A DNA stretch of 15,000 nucleotides from Actinidia chinensis. Its lineage: Eukaryota; Streptophyta; Magnoliopsida; Ericales; Actinidiaceae. Below, piece after piece: positions 1 to 9,200 of the stretch (position 1 is its first letter; every line of letters begins with the position of its first letter). The stretch spans positions 19,347,708 to 19,362,707 of the forward strand of contig CM018892.1 of assembly GCA_009663005.1 (NCBI GenBank). The letters run 5' to 3'. The translations under genes and the position numbers were made by a program. The notes under the pieces are model-generated. The model ran no database searches and was not told the origin of the DNA. It was given only the letters and a program-made list of their open reading frames with translations.

Positions 1-118
1 GGGGGGTGTGAAGCGAAGTGTCCTACATCGCTTGGGGTTTGACTTAATATGCATATATAAGGTAAGGGCATCCTTTCCTCAATAGCTAGTTTTGGGTAAG
101 TCTACCCAAACATTGTAA
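1..118 (+). repeat. LTR-like retrotransposon end (partial)
   Basis: The stretch has the motif TGTCCTACATCGCTTGGG, then a TATA-like GCATATATAAGG near 51-62, then TCCTTTCCTCAATAGCTAG and an ending in TTGTAACACA. A TCCYACATCG block followed by TATATAAGG is common in the U3/R part of plant LTRs and in related short LTR elements, from general knowledge. The 5' part runs off the window edge. No primer-binding site, polypurine tract or gag-pol coding sequence follows, so this would be a solo or truncated LTR. The exact 3' end is uncertain. Confidence 0.4.
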
Positions 119-300
119 CACATAGAAGATGTTGGCGGTGGACTACGTCGTAGGCGGCAGCGAAATGGAGGTTGGTGGTGGTAGATCGGGTTGGTTTGTT
201 AGAGAGAGAGGGGGGGAGGAGGAGTTCAAAGTTCTCTGTTATAATTAGATAGAGTGAGAGGAGAAAGAGAGAGTTAAGTTTTCAAAAAAGACGGAGGGAA
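119..300. repeat. GGT/GA-rich low-complexity segment
   Basis: GGT/GGC-rich DNA (120-200) passes into GAGAGAG/GGGGGG-rich DNA (200-280). A 40-codon open frame from the ATG at 129 to about 251 reads a Gly/Val/Glu-rich peptide, but its composition follows from the simple repeat and it resembles no family I know. I treat the segment as noncoding low-complexity DNA. Confidence 0.4.
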
Positions 301-325
301 ACTTTAAAATTTTTTAGCCAAATCA

Positions 326-386
326 AAAACGGCGTCGTTTTGAACATCAGCAAAAACTCAGAAGTTATTAAAAGACGTCGTTTTGA
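326..386. repeat. Two copies of a (G/A)CGTCGTTTTGA motif
   Basis: AAACGGCGTCGTTTTGA (about 327-343) and AAAAGACGTCGTTTTGA (about 370-386) are near-identical 17-mers in the same orientation, 43 bases apart. The second contains the palindrome GACGTC. ACGNCGTTTTG-type words are abundant in plant intergenic DNA and in transposon termini. Whether these are cis-elements or repeat debris cannot be told from the sequence alone. Confidence 0.4.
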
Positions 387-765
387 CTACTCCAGGGACA
401 CTTCAGGAAAAAGACTTCAGAGGGATCTTTAAACCCCTCTAACTTGGCCCTTTCTTTGAAAAAAAATAATAATAATAACGGAAATATTTTGCCACTAAGG
501 ACCACTAAAAAATATAAGCCCAAGGAATTATAGTCCCGTTAACTTGTGAAGGTGAACAATATGGCAACCTATGTTACAAACAACTTTTTAATGAAAAAAC
601 TCACATTGAACATGAAAATAATAAAATACAAGTTTATACAACATACAATAATCAGAATTCAATAAGCCATTTGTCACGGAGTCATTACAAAACATCCTCA
701 TATTATCATGAATAAGCAACAGAAAATAGGTAAGCATAAGCATAATAAATAACCAATCTTAATTG
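387..765. other. AT-rich intergenic DNA, no gene seen
   Basis: No coding pattern is visible on either strand. The segment holds short A-runs and an AATAATAATAA stretch near 466-478, and nothing else that I can support. Confidence 0.5.
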
Positions 766-793
766 CCCCCCCCCCCACAAAAAAAAAAAAAAA
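766..793. repeat. Poly-C / poly-A homopolymer pair
   Basis: Eleven Cs (766-776) are followed, after AC, by fifteen As (779-793). This is the longest C run in the window and a likely site of length polymorphism or sequencing error. Confidence 0.8.
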
Positions 794-1344
794 TAGAGGA
801 AAAAAAAATGGAGGTGATCAAATATGCAACATCTGATCGGATCACATTCGGTGCATTATGAGCAATAATATCCTATAATGCATGACTCGACAACATCAGA
901 GTAGTTTTTTCTTGAATCAAAATCGTTTTGAATTTTAAGTATGAGTGATTTATCATCTAGACAAAAAATGAAGTAATTTAATATCGTACGTATTACATCA
1001 AAGGAGGACAAAGTGTCGGTTGATAATAAATAAATAAATAAATATACCAAATGAAAGGACTTTTAATACCCGATATAAAATTTCAAATTTGGCTAGGGAG
1101 TAATTAAAATAGCATTACAATCAATGTATTTGATTATTATTTTTTCTCATATAAATACAAAAATACATTGTTGTGTTAAAATATAAACTAATAAAAGAAA
1201 TTTGCAACTCTTCTTATTTTTAAAAAAATAAAAAATTTTTATAACATTAAAAAAGAAAATATGTGTACAAAATTATAACATTACATTGATTAAAACAAAT
1301 TTAAAAAAAAAACTTAAAAGAAAAAATAAACTAAAAACAAAATT
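794..1344. other. AT-rich intergenic DNA, no gene seen
   Basis: A/T-rich DNA with many A-runs, including AAATAAATAAATAAAT near 1027-1043. A 64-codon minus-strand open frame (856-1050) is hydrophobic and Tyr/Ile-rich, as expected from AT-rich noncoding DNA. No recognisable gene or RNA. Confidence 0.5.
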
Positions 1345-1565
1345 AAACAGGCCGACCACGGGCTTGACATAGCCCAGGGACCGGTGCTTTGTTGTAGCCT
1401 CAGGCTAATAGACCGGGAGGGTAAGGAAGTTTCTTAATGGACTGGGCCTAACCCGATTCGTTACTGTAGTGGCCTGGGCTAAATCCAGCACAGGGTCGGA
1501 CCGAGCCCATTACTGTAGGGATCGGGCTCGCTTCTCGCCCAAACCGTTCATTGTGCAGGTCTATA
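1345..1565. repeat. GC-richer repeat block with GGGCY motifs
   Basis: This 220-bp block has much higher GC content than its flanks and is packed with variants of GGGCC, CGGGCT and GACCGG. TTACTGTAG occurs twice, about 50 bases apart (1461-1469 and 1510-1518), each time followed by a GG..GGGCT stretch, so it contains a degenerate direct repeat. Frames on both strands are broken. Blocks of this style are common in nonautonomous plant DNA transposons; the family is not assigned. Confidence 0.45.
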
Positions 1566-1589
1566 GGGGTACAAACTGATAATCATTTT

Positions 1590-1690
1590 AATGTATTTAT
1601 ATATTTTGATATCAAATGAAAAAAATACGTATATTGCTTCATAGTATTTGACCTCATTTCGAAGGAATTTTAGCTCCGCTCCTATAAGCC
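1590..1690. mobile_element. Transposon 3'-end-like remnant
   Basis: The segment ends in TTTTAGCTCCGCTCCT (about 1668-1683). This resembles the right end of a plant repeat class whose left end reads GTGGCGGANCCAG; a possible complete example lies at 9201-10297 in this window. No matching left end was seen close upstream, so I call it a fragment at low confidence. Confidence 0.25.
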
Positions 1691-2517
1691 GCACTGAATA
1701 ATTTTCTTATGTAAAAAGTTTTACCTGATGGATAAATTGAATGAACAAACTGGTCATCCACGCATTGAAATAATTGTATGAAGTAAATTCTAAGGAAGGG
1801 CTCGTCAAGAAAAGATGGTCATTTATGTTGCAACTTTAACAAACTTTAACCAAGTCAAGTGTGGAAATTGTATGAAGGTGCAGGGTTCTTAACTGGAGGT
1901 AATACTCTCCCTCTCAATAAATTAGTCTATTGCATTTATATATGTGTGGCCACAGAGAACATATCTGTACTAATTTATATAGAAAATGATTGATATTGTG
2001 TTGTATTCAAAGTAAGTTTAACGTCTGTGGGAAAATTATTTATTATTAGAAAGTTTGGCCAAAACATCTTATCCAGAAGACCGAATTGAGTTCTCGTTTA
2101 TGCATTCATATTAATAACGAAATCCAAAGGGTTCATTTTTCAGAAATGAACGTCTTATAAAATTAGTTAATTTGGTCGGATGCTTCTAATATATGGATAG
2201 AGTTATACTTGATTTAAATTATACATATAAATAGAAATCCTAAGCATATCAAAATTTAATTTCTATCAATTAAAAATAAGAATCCCAAAAATACATGAAA
2301 CATTCTCTCTCTAATTCCTTTGCATTCTCCATATAGACGGTATCTAATTAAAAATTATTGTTTGTATGCGACTATAGGACGCTTATGTGAAACTGCTCCA
2401 ATCTACTATCCTTTTCTAAAAAAATATATCATTTCATAATGATATTTTATATTAAGTTAAATGATTTTAAATTTATAGAAGGGTGACGTTTATGAATGAG
2501 AAAATAACAATATGAAC
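1691..2517. other. AT-rich intergenic DNA, no gene seen
   Basis: No coding signature, RNA gene or clear repeat is visible in these roughly 830 bases. Frames are closed every few dozen codons on both strands. Confidence 0.5.
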
Positions 2518-2592
2518 TATATATATATACACACACACCACACACAACACACACACACATATATATATATATATATCTACACACACACACAA
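2518..2592. repeat. Compound (TA)n/(CA)n microsatellite
   Basis: An AT run (2518-2529), an imperfect CA tract (2530-2558), a second AT run (2559-2576) and a final CA tract (2580-2591) follow one another. The short ORFs overlapping it on both strands are Tyr/Ile or His/Thr dipeptide readings of the repeat and are not genes. It directly abuts the MITE at 2597. Confidence 0.9.
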
Positions 2593-2596
2593 ATTC

Positions 2597-3120
2597 TAGG
2601 GCTAATTGTATTTTGCCTCCTAAACTATTGCTCGGTGTCACTTAACCCCTCTAAATTAAAAACTCAATCAACTGTCTCCCGTAAACTAGTAAAAGTAGAA
2701 CACTTTACGACTTTCGTTAGTTATCTATTAAATTAAAAAATGTTTAAATTTTCACGGAAGCAGATCATGGACAAAATCAAAAATAAATCTCTAAAATAGC
2801 CTTATTTTGGAATTAATCTTTTTTAGGACTACAATGCTCAAATATTGCTATTAGAGGGGGCAGAAGAAAATTTGGGGCAATTTGATTCTAACAGTGTTAA
2901 TTACAAAAAAAAAATGGGTTAATTTTAGTGTTTTATTTATTTTTTTTAATCCATGAGCTGCTCACATGGCAATTTTAAAATTTTATATTACCAGACGGCT
3001 AACAGATGTACTAAAGTGACAACTTTTAATAGTTGTGAGGAGAAAGTTTGATTGAATTTTAGTTTAGAGGAGTTTTTGGACACAGAGCAATAGTTTTAGG
3101 GACAAATGCAATTAACCCTA
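2597..3120. mobile_element. MITE with long terminal inverted repeats
   Basis: This 524-bp element starts TAGGGCTAATTGTATTTTGC and ends CAATTAACCCTA. The reverse complement of the right end, TAGGGTTAATTGCATTTGTC, matches the left end. The match continues inward: TAAACTATTGCTC/TAAAACTATTGCTC, CCTCTAAATTAAAA/CCTCTAAACTAAAA, CAATCAAACT in both, and GCAGATCATGG/GCAGCTCATGG at the inner end. The arms span about 2597-2770 and 2951-3120, with a 180-bp AT-rich centre. There is no transposase frame, so it is nonautonomous. Outer TA on both sides could be the target duplication (mariner-like) or part of the repeat. Long arms with GGGTTAATTG ends also fit a Mutator-like (MULE) derivative. As RNA it would fold into a long imperfect hairpin. 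Confidence 0.85.
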
Positions 3121-3796
3121 CTTTTAATAAATAAAATCTAAAAGTATTAACTCTATCTTTGAATACACAATTCGAATTACCTAAATTTATGGTTTATTTT
3201 CCAATCTTTCTAAACTATTTTCAATTGTGTTGTAATTACGTACTTATCCTCCGAAATCGAGAAAGTAAAGTTTTCGAGAGAAGAATAGTATTTGGGAATT
3301 TATGTTTGGTTGCTTGTCAGTTGGGCACTAGTAACGGGGCCTAAGAATATTCTCATGACTTTTCTTTGGAATTTTGTGCATCTAACTCTCACACTTCCAA
3401 TTATAAAGTAACGGTATCTAAATTAGAAATTTGCAAAATGAAGAAATATGTTACGGAAATGAAATTGTGTGGATAGTTTTAAATATCTATTTTTTGTAAC
3501 TAGTCATCACATTTTTAGTTATCTATACTAATATAACTAACATTTTCGACTAGCCATCATAAATCTTACTTACATAAAAATTTATATAACACTATTAATA
3601 CCTAACACAATTTACAAAACCTTAATACATCATAGCATTTATTTTTTTTATAGTGTCAAACACCAATATTGTGAATATATTTTTTGGTGAAAAAATTTGC
3701 ATAATTGACTGTGCTTTACTTCGACCATAAGTATTAATTAAGAAGGTTAGAAATGAAGACAAGTTAATGCTAGACTTCTGTTTGGCATACAACACT
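3121..3796. other. AT-rich intergenic DNA, no gene seen
   Basis: Nothing coding is recognised. A loose direct repeat, ACTAGTCATCACAT (about 3500) and ACTAGCCATCATAAAT (about 3550), is the only structure noted. The 61-codon open frame at 3159-3344 has no family resemblance and AT-driven composition. Confidence 0.5.
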
Positions 3797-3854
3797 ATAT
3801 ATATATAATATGCTAGTGGGGTATGCCCATGCATAGCACGGGCGAATAACCCTA
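3797..3854 (+). mobile_element. Helitron-like 3' terminus (hairpin plus CTAG), tentative
   Basis: A TATATATATAATATGCTAG stretch is followed by GCCCATGCATAGCACGGGC (about 3826-3844). The arms GCCCATGC and GCACGGGC pair with one G-T wobble around a short loop. After GAATAACC comes CTAG. A GC-rich hairpin about 10 bases ahead of CTRR is the known layout of Helitron 3' ends. Against this, the base after CTAG is G rather than the usual T, and a second similar hairpin at 4115-4130 lacks CTAG, so the motif may simply belong to the repeat array that follows. Confidence 0.3.
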
Positions 3855-4830
3855 GGGCAAAATCAAAATAAACAATAGAGGAAGGGTAAAATCGAAAATA
3901 AAAAATAATGGTAACAATTTTACAGATGGACAAATCGAGATAAAAAATATTGCAAATGTACTATATTCCACTCACACATTCCACTAAGGGGAAAATCCAA
4001 AAAACATTGTGATAATGAGGTTAAAAAAAAGTTCAAATGGGTAAACTCAAAAAACAATCTGATAACTACTCTATTCACTTCACATTTACAAGGGGCAAAA
4101 ATTGAAAATACCCGTGCTATGCACGGACGAGTTTTCAATAATCACTCCAATACCAAGAACCTAATCCATGAGTAATGGTTGAGTATGGGGCAAAATGGAC
4201 AAAGAAATTACGTACGGGGCAAAATTTAAAAAAATAGTGATAAATGAGTTCATGGAGTAGTGACAAATTATAAAAACTAATAAAAAAAATGGTGGTAAGT
4301 GAAGTTATTTGAGTAGGAGGCAAATCGAAAAAAAATAAAGTAAGGGCAAAATCACAAACAATATTACGGTAGAATAATTACTATTAATAGGGGCCAAATC
4401 GGAAAAAATTGTGACATTAGGGGCCCAAATCGGAAAAAAAATTTAGTATGGCAAAATATAAAAAAAACTGGTAAAACCAAAGTAAATTAAAAATAACCGA
4501 AACGTCAGGATAAAAACATAATTTACCAGCAGCTCTAGATATTAATTTGTAATATCATAACTCTAGAGACCAAACTGTAATTATTATGAAATTTTCGGGA
4601 ATGTTCACGGGGCCCAACTGCCAAAATTTAAAAAAATTTGAGATCAAATATGACAAAAATCAAAAGTTCTGAGACCAAAATGACAATACAAATTTAAGGT
4701 CCTCAAAGATAATTTTACTGCAATTTTAGGGCCTAATATGTAATTGTAATACCTCTAGAGACCCGAAATTATAATAATTAAAAACTCTATGGACCAAACT
4801 ATAATTATTAGAAAGTCTATGGGCAACATT
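3850..4830 (+). repeat. Degenerate array of GGGGCAAAATC-GAAAAA units
   Basis: A short G-rich-to-A-rich phrase recurs about twenty times with irregular 25-100 base spacing. Clear copies are GGGCAAAATCAAAAT (3855), GGGTAAAATCGAAAAT (3887), GGGGCAAAAATTGAAAAT (4093), GGGGCAAAATGGACAAA (4187), GGGGCAAAATTTAAAAAAA (4217), GGGCAAAATCACAAAC (4346), GGGGCCAAATCGGAAAAAA (4391) and GGGGCCCAAATCGGAAAAAA (4421). From about 4560 the phrase changes to GAGACCAAACTGTAATTATT variants. A hairpin word CCGTGCTATGCACGG sits inside at about 4116-4130 and is related to the one at 3826-3844. No protein frame is conserved across the units. It is probably the body of a nonautonomous transposable element. Confidence 0.55.
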
Positions 4831-4869
4831 AAAAAGAAAGTTGGTGGTCACTAAAAATTACTGTTACTC

Positions 4870-4889
4870 ATATATATATATATATATAT
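4870..4889. repeat. (AT)10 microsatellite
   Basis: An uninterrupted AT dinucleotide run of 20 bases. Confidence 0.9.
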
Positions 4890-5860
4890 CTGATGTATTT
4901 TCTCATTTACTTAACATGACTAACAAGAAAATAACAAATTGAAAGACTTTGCAATCAGAACTTATTATTCATTAGTCTTTCGTTGTGGTCAAACATGGCA
5001 ACTTAATGAGTTTTTCTTTTGAAACCTTTTCATTCACAGATGGAAACCTTCACTAATTTAATAAGCTTTTGCAATTTGATTGGATAATGAAATAAAAAAT
5101 GACGCATTTGTATGGATTCCATGTATATTGGAAAAAGATCATTCTAAAAAACATGATGGCGTTTAATCTTGGACGCGTTTATATGGATGCATCTTAATTT
5201 TAAGTTTTGTTTTACGCGGAATTTTTTTTAAAAATTAGGCTGTATTTTAGATTGAAATTTGGTAAAAAAAAATAAAGTAGAACAGTAGAGGATACAACAT
5301 TTAGAATCATTTTAGATGTCATTAAGTGACTGTTAGGATCATTTAGATTTATTTAGTACTTTTTATTTTCGTTTTTTTTTCTCACTCAATTTATTAATAC
5401 AAAACATCCTTAAAAAAACATTTTGAATGACTCATGTTATGTTACTTCTCTCATGAATTTTTGAATGATTAAACTTTTTTTTAAAAATATTTGGGGACAT
5501 TCGTTGTGCCACAATTTTAGTGGAAGGAATGAAATGATGATTTAATCTTTCTTCAAGTCGTATTGGCTCGTATAATTTGAAATGTTTTAATAATAAAAAT
5601 AAAGAAAGAAAGATATAGATAAGATGGATTTTCAAACAAAAGCTTGTCTATGACGTTCATGTATAGGTCAGTGGAGTCACAAATTAAAATATATATAATT
5701 ATGGAATAATAATGTAATTTTTTTTAATAGGGTCAAACTAGTGTATTTTTTTTCATTTGAGTGATATTGTAATTTTTTTATAAAATTTAGTGTAATTGTT
5801 TTGATTGAAGGTTGATTGACCCTAAACCCTTACCCATGCCTCTGCCCTGTATATATGTGT
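4890..5860. other. AT-rich intergenic DNA upstream of the kinase pseudogene
   Basis: No gene is recognised on either strand. A weak direct repeat, GACGCATTTGTATGGAT (5101) and GACGCGTTTATATGGAT (5172), is present. The minus-strand open frame at 5432-5635 is Lys/Ile/Phe-rich and unlike any known family. Confidence 0.5.
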
Positions 5861-5877
5861 GTGGCCCCGCGCCTATC

Positions 5878-5884
5878 TATAAAT
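5878..5884 (+). promoter_or_regulatory. TATA-like box of the WAK-like pseudogene
   Basis: TATAAAT lies 84 bases upstream of the ATG at 5962, after a locally GC-richer GTGGCCCCGCGCC. The spacing fits a plant core promoter with a start site near 5910 and a 5' leader of about 50 bases. The assignment rests on position and motif only, and activity of the remnant promoter is unknown. Confidence 0.4.
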
Positions 5885-5961
5885 TACGCAAGGAATTAGG
5901 GAATAAAAGACTGGTATAGTAAGCAGTAAAAGTCGTGTAGGGAAATAAAAGGCAATCAAGC

Positions 5962-6891
5962 ATGGGTTTTGGAGTTGCATTGTGATGACCTCCCTTGTGT
6001 TTAATGGATGGCACAAAACAACGTCGGCCCGACTAAATGGTTCTTAGCAAAGGAGGGTTGTTCCAGCGAGGTGTGGGAACATTTCCATTCCATATCCTTT
6101 GGAATCGTGATAATTGTTCCATTAACGACGCCGTTTCCTGTGGAATGAACAAGAGCGACGACCAACTTAGCTTTGGTAGGAATCAATCCTGGAAGTGTTT
6201 GAACATGTCGATAGAACTCTGGTATAGCGGGGGGCTGGCTTGGGTTCAAGTCAACAATCCATTTATCTCGGAGCTGTCCTGGAGTCGATGGAAGCCCATA
6301 CGTTTTCAATGGAATCGCGAGTAAAAATGACCTTGACTGGAAGCCCTTACGTGTTCTCAGACAGTTCAAACGCATTTATATCCGCGTGGGCTGCAATACC
6401 AAGCCCGCGTGACGAAAGCGGTGGGATGGGACAACAGCCCATTGCATTACTATTTGCGATGGTAGCACTGATCGAATAATAGCTGCTTCGGTATCAACTT
6501 GCTGCCAGACCACACTCTCTCCCGAGTAGTTCTTCTTATCTTACTCCAGGTCTTCAATGTAAATTTGAGCAGGATGAAACCTATAATCAGCCGTGGAGGA
6601 GTTGCACGAGCCATGTATGTACGCGTTCTTGGTGGACAAAGCTTGGTTCAGGTAACAATTTTAACCGACCCTTTTTTGCCCTCCCAACATGTCTCCATGT
6701 CCCTGCATGCTCGATTGGAATTTGTATAATATGAACCACCCAGTCAACTTGGAATCCCTAACTATAGAGGAGGCGACTGTGGCAAAACTGGGTGGTCTAC
6801 GTCGTCAAGCTCTTTACATCTAACGCTGCGTCTCTGCTCTTGCGATCGGGGCTATGAAGGAAATCCTTATCTTCCTTTATGAGATGTCGAG
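5962..6891 (+). pseudogene. WAK-like pseudogene exon 1: GUB_WAK and EGF-like ectodomain
   Basis: The ATG at 5962 reads MGFGVAL then a stop; a single missing T would continue a hydrophobic signal peptide. Family motifs follow in changing frames: AKEGCSSE (6047-6070), CGNISIPYP (6072-6098) after one extra base, DNCSINDA (6109 onward) after further base losses, NKSDDQ, then LTGSPYVFSDSSNAFIS, VGCNTKPA, TTLS near the usual CCQT motif, CMYAFLVDKAWF (6614-6649) and CSCDRGYEGNPYLP (6835-6876). These correspond to the CGNVSIPYPFG, CCQTxIP and CxYAFLVDxxWF blocks of GUB_WAK domains. The exon ends at GTCGAG followed by GTACAT, a good donor (GT at 6892-6893), at the place where WAK exon 1 normally ends. 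Total length fits a normal first exon of about 900 bases. Confidence 0.9.
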
Positions 6892-8369
6892 GTACATTCT
6901 ACTCGTATCCTCCCTTCTTCTTTATTTCAAAGTTCTTTGTAAGTTCAGTACCTATCTGCTAGCTTCTCATAATCAAAGGGTCTAATCATTTGATTCTGCA
7001 TCAAGACTTTTCCTCTTCATTAAAGGGTGTGTTAAAGATCACTTGATTACAAAGAATCTACCAAAGTTGTTCTCTCAATTGACCAACAACCTGCAAAGAA
7101 GCTACACGGCTTTGCTTTACGACAGTACATTAAGCATGCAGTCCAATTTAAAACTCAACTTTTAGGTAATGTTTGATACAATAGTTAAAAAGGAGGAGAT
7201 GTTATATGATCATGTGAGACTCACTTAATCATTTTGCAGTGCAAACATTAAACTAATGGACAGTAGTATATTAATTAAAATTGTTAATCCTCTAAATAAG
7301 ATTAGGATTCACATGGGATAGTATTTCCTACTTATTCCTAAAAGATTACCCTGGCTAAATAATTATTTTTAAACCCGCCTATAAAACATCTTAGTTTTCT
7401 CAGGGGTGCGGGCATCAATGAAATTTTTGAGGTATTAGTTTCATCGAGCGGAGGAAAATAACATAGTAGACCAACATGTTGTGTGGATGAATGGAATCAA
7501 ACTATTTTACCCAACCCTTTCTTCCTCTTCCACTTGGAATTGGGATTGGATGGCAAACCAATTAATTAAAATCTGTTATCAACGTAGCCTACGAGTTTAT
7601 TATCTGTACTATGTTATAAAGTTGAGGGTTTTCGCCAAATTTTTTTAAAATCCATGTACAATTTAAAGGTTATGAAAGAATGGGTATTATAAAAATACAA
7701 GAATAAGTATGAAGCAAAAAAAATTATTGGAGAACCACTCATGCACCTTAAAATAATTAAATGGGCACCCACAGCACCTCACCACCCAAGTTGTAAATCA
7801 TTACCGGCCAACGTATCCCATTTGGCTATCAGTCGGTACATTTGTACTGTGTATCATTTTAAATTTATCATTATTTACACTATAAACATTTTACATGTGT
7901 TTTTTATAGAATTAATAGAACTACAAATTAAATATGATATTTAACCATACATCATAAGTTTTATGACGTCCATAAGAAAACATAAGTTTAAGTGAAAAAC
8001 CTCTTCCTAAGACACTTTGGGCTTCAAAATTGTACAACAATAATTTTAAAAATCAAAATATTTGGTATAGAGCGGTGTGGCCCGGTACAAGCCAATTGGG
8101 GTGGTCGAACAAATAGAAGTTTTTTTTATAGAAGTAATCCCTACTTTTATTTCTTACGACATGAAGGGGATAGAGTGTTTAATGTTTGAATCTGACAAGG
8201 TAAAATAGAGTATTGGATGTCTTAACCACTTTAAAAATTACACAACACGTGAGTTTTAGAATCTTGTTATTGCTTTTTTTGAGTTGTTGAATTATTTGCA
8301 TACGTATGCTTACGTAATCAGACGGATCCTAACTGCCACCTAAGGAAGCCCAAGAATTCCAAAACAAAA

Positions 8370-8469
8370 ATGATTCTCATCGGTAAGATCCTTTTTCTTT
8401 AAGCTTTTTGAATGGAGAAATGATTGTCATCGTAATGTTCTTTTCCTTTAAGATCCTTTTCCTTTAAGC
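8370..8469 (+). repeat. 50-bp tandem duplication
   Basis: ATGATTCTCATCGGTAAGATC at 8370 is repeated as ATGATTGTCATCGTAATGTTC at 8420, each followed by CTTTTtCTTTAAG or a close variant, giving a period of 50 bases. A third partial unit, AGATCCTTTTCCTTTAAGCG, follows at 8451-8470. It is imperfect, so it is not recent. The minus-strand open frame across it is Lys-rich and driven by the repeat. Confidence 0.65.
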
Positions 8470-8778
8470 GTTTACTATCATTTTTTTTATATTGTTTTCG
8501 GATTATTACTATGATAATCACCTTGTTTACGTGGCAATAACATTTTAGAGTGAGGCTAACGGCCAATAAATAGCACTGTTGAAAAAGTCCAAAAACATCC
8601 ATAAACCATTGCCATTTAATTTTTTCATGTCGTTGCACATAAGAATCCGGACATGATGAACATAGACACGGATACGACACGATATGATTGGAAAACGCGG
8701 AGAACAATAATGCAAAACATTGAACTCATATATATGATAAAAACTTTCAACAAAAAGAAGAATAAAAAAAAAGAGTAT

Positions 8779-8945
8779 TCTCGTCAACACCCCCTGAACT
8801 AAACTGTCTATCTCTATCCCTTAACCCGTTCATTACCCATACCCAGCCGTGACAAAAACGGATGATTATTTCAACATGATCGGCATGTGCCGCTTTAATA
8901 TGTGAACTTATGACCAAAATGCCCGATTTGCAGGGGAACACCCTA
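8779..8945. repeat. Possible MITE fragment with ACCCCCTGAACTAA motif
   Basis: CAACACCCCCTGAACTAAACTGTC followed by CTATCCCTTAACCCGTTC, and then ACCAAAATGCCCGATTTG, has the style of plant repeat termini in which a CCCCTGAACTA phrase precedes ACCAAAATGCCC. It is similar in style, not in sequence, to the MITE at 2597-3120. No second arm was found, so this is a tentative fragment. Confidence 0.25.
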
Positions 8946-8962
8946 AGTCACACCACACACCA

Positions 8963-8965
<3 letters not shown>

Positions 8966-9006
<41 letters not shown>

Positions 9007-9007
9007 G
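8966..9007. repeat. Long (TA)n microsatellite
   Basis: About seventeen uninterrupted TA units (8966-9000) are followed by TATATA after a single-base phase change. This is the longest dinucleotide run in the window. Confidence 0.92.
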
Positions 9008-9036
9008 ATCCTAAAAAAGAGATTTGCATAAGCCTA

Positions 9037-9168
9037 CTTTTCTTTCCTCATTCTCTCTTGTCTTCTGCTTTAGCCTATTTCTCTCTTCCTCTCTCTCTCC
9101 ACCAGCTCTCTCTCCATCCAAAAAGTTGTACAATGGAAGGAGGTGTAGCTCTAACACAGCTACCATAA
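9037..9168 (+). other. CT-rich tract followed by a 12-codon ORF
   Basis: A pyrimidine-rich stretch with many CTCTCT runs (9037-9118) is followed by ACAATGG and a tiny frame MEGGVALTQLP-stop (9133-9168). CT-rich leader then ATG is the look of a plant 5' untranslated region, so this could be the remnant of a first exon, but no further coding match was found. Chance is at least as likely. Confidence 0.2.
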
Positions 9169-9200
9169 ATCGAATATATTGACATACCATATAGAGGAGG

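Noticed and set aside
2447..2736. ORFs rich in Tyr-Ile, Cys-Val and His-Thr over the microsatellite
   Set aside because: These are direct translations of AT and CA dinucleotide repeats.
3622..4323. Three adjacent minus-strand open frames suggesting a small gene cluster
   Set aside because: They translate the repetitive array in reverse, giving Phe/Ile/Leu-rich peptides; repeat units, not codons, explain the pattern.
6001..6375. A 124-codon open frame on the minus strand, the longest in the window
   Set aside because: It lies exactly antisense to the GUB_WAK part of the pseudogene, whose motifs (CGNISIPYP, DNCSINDA, VGCNTKPA) are read on the + strand. Its own protein matches no family I recognise.
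7395..7440. TTTTCTCAGG followed by GGCATCAATGAA as a possible EGF_CA exon start
   Set aside because: It resembles an acceptor plus an INE codon run, but no cysteine-rich reading follows in any frame.
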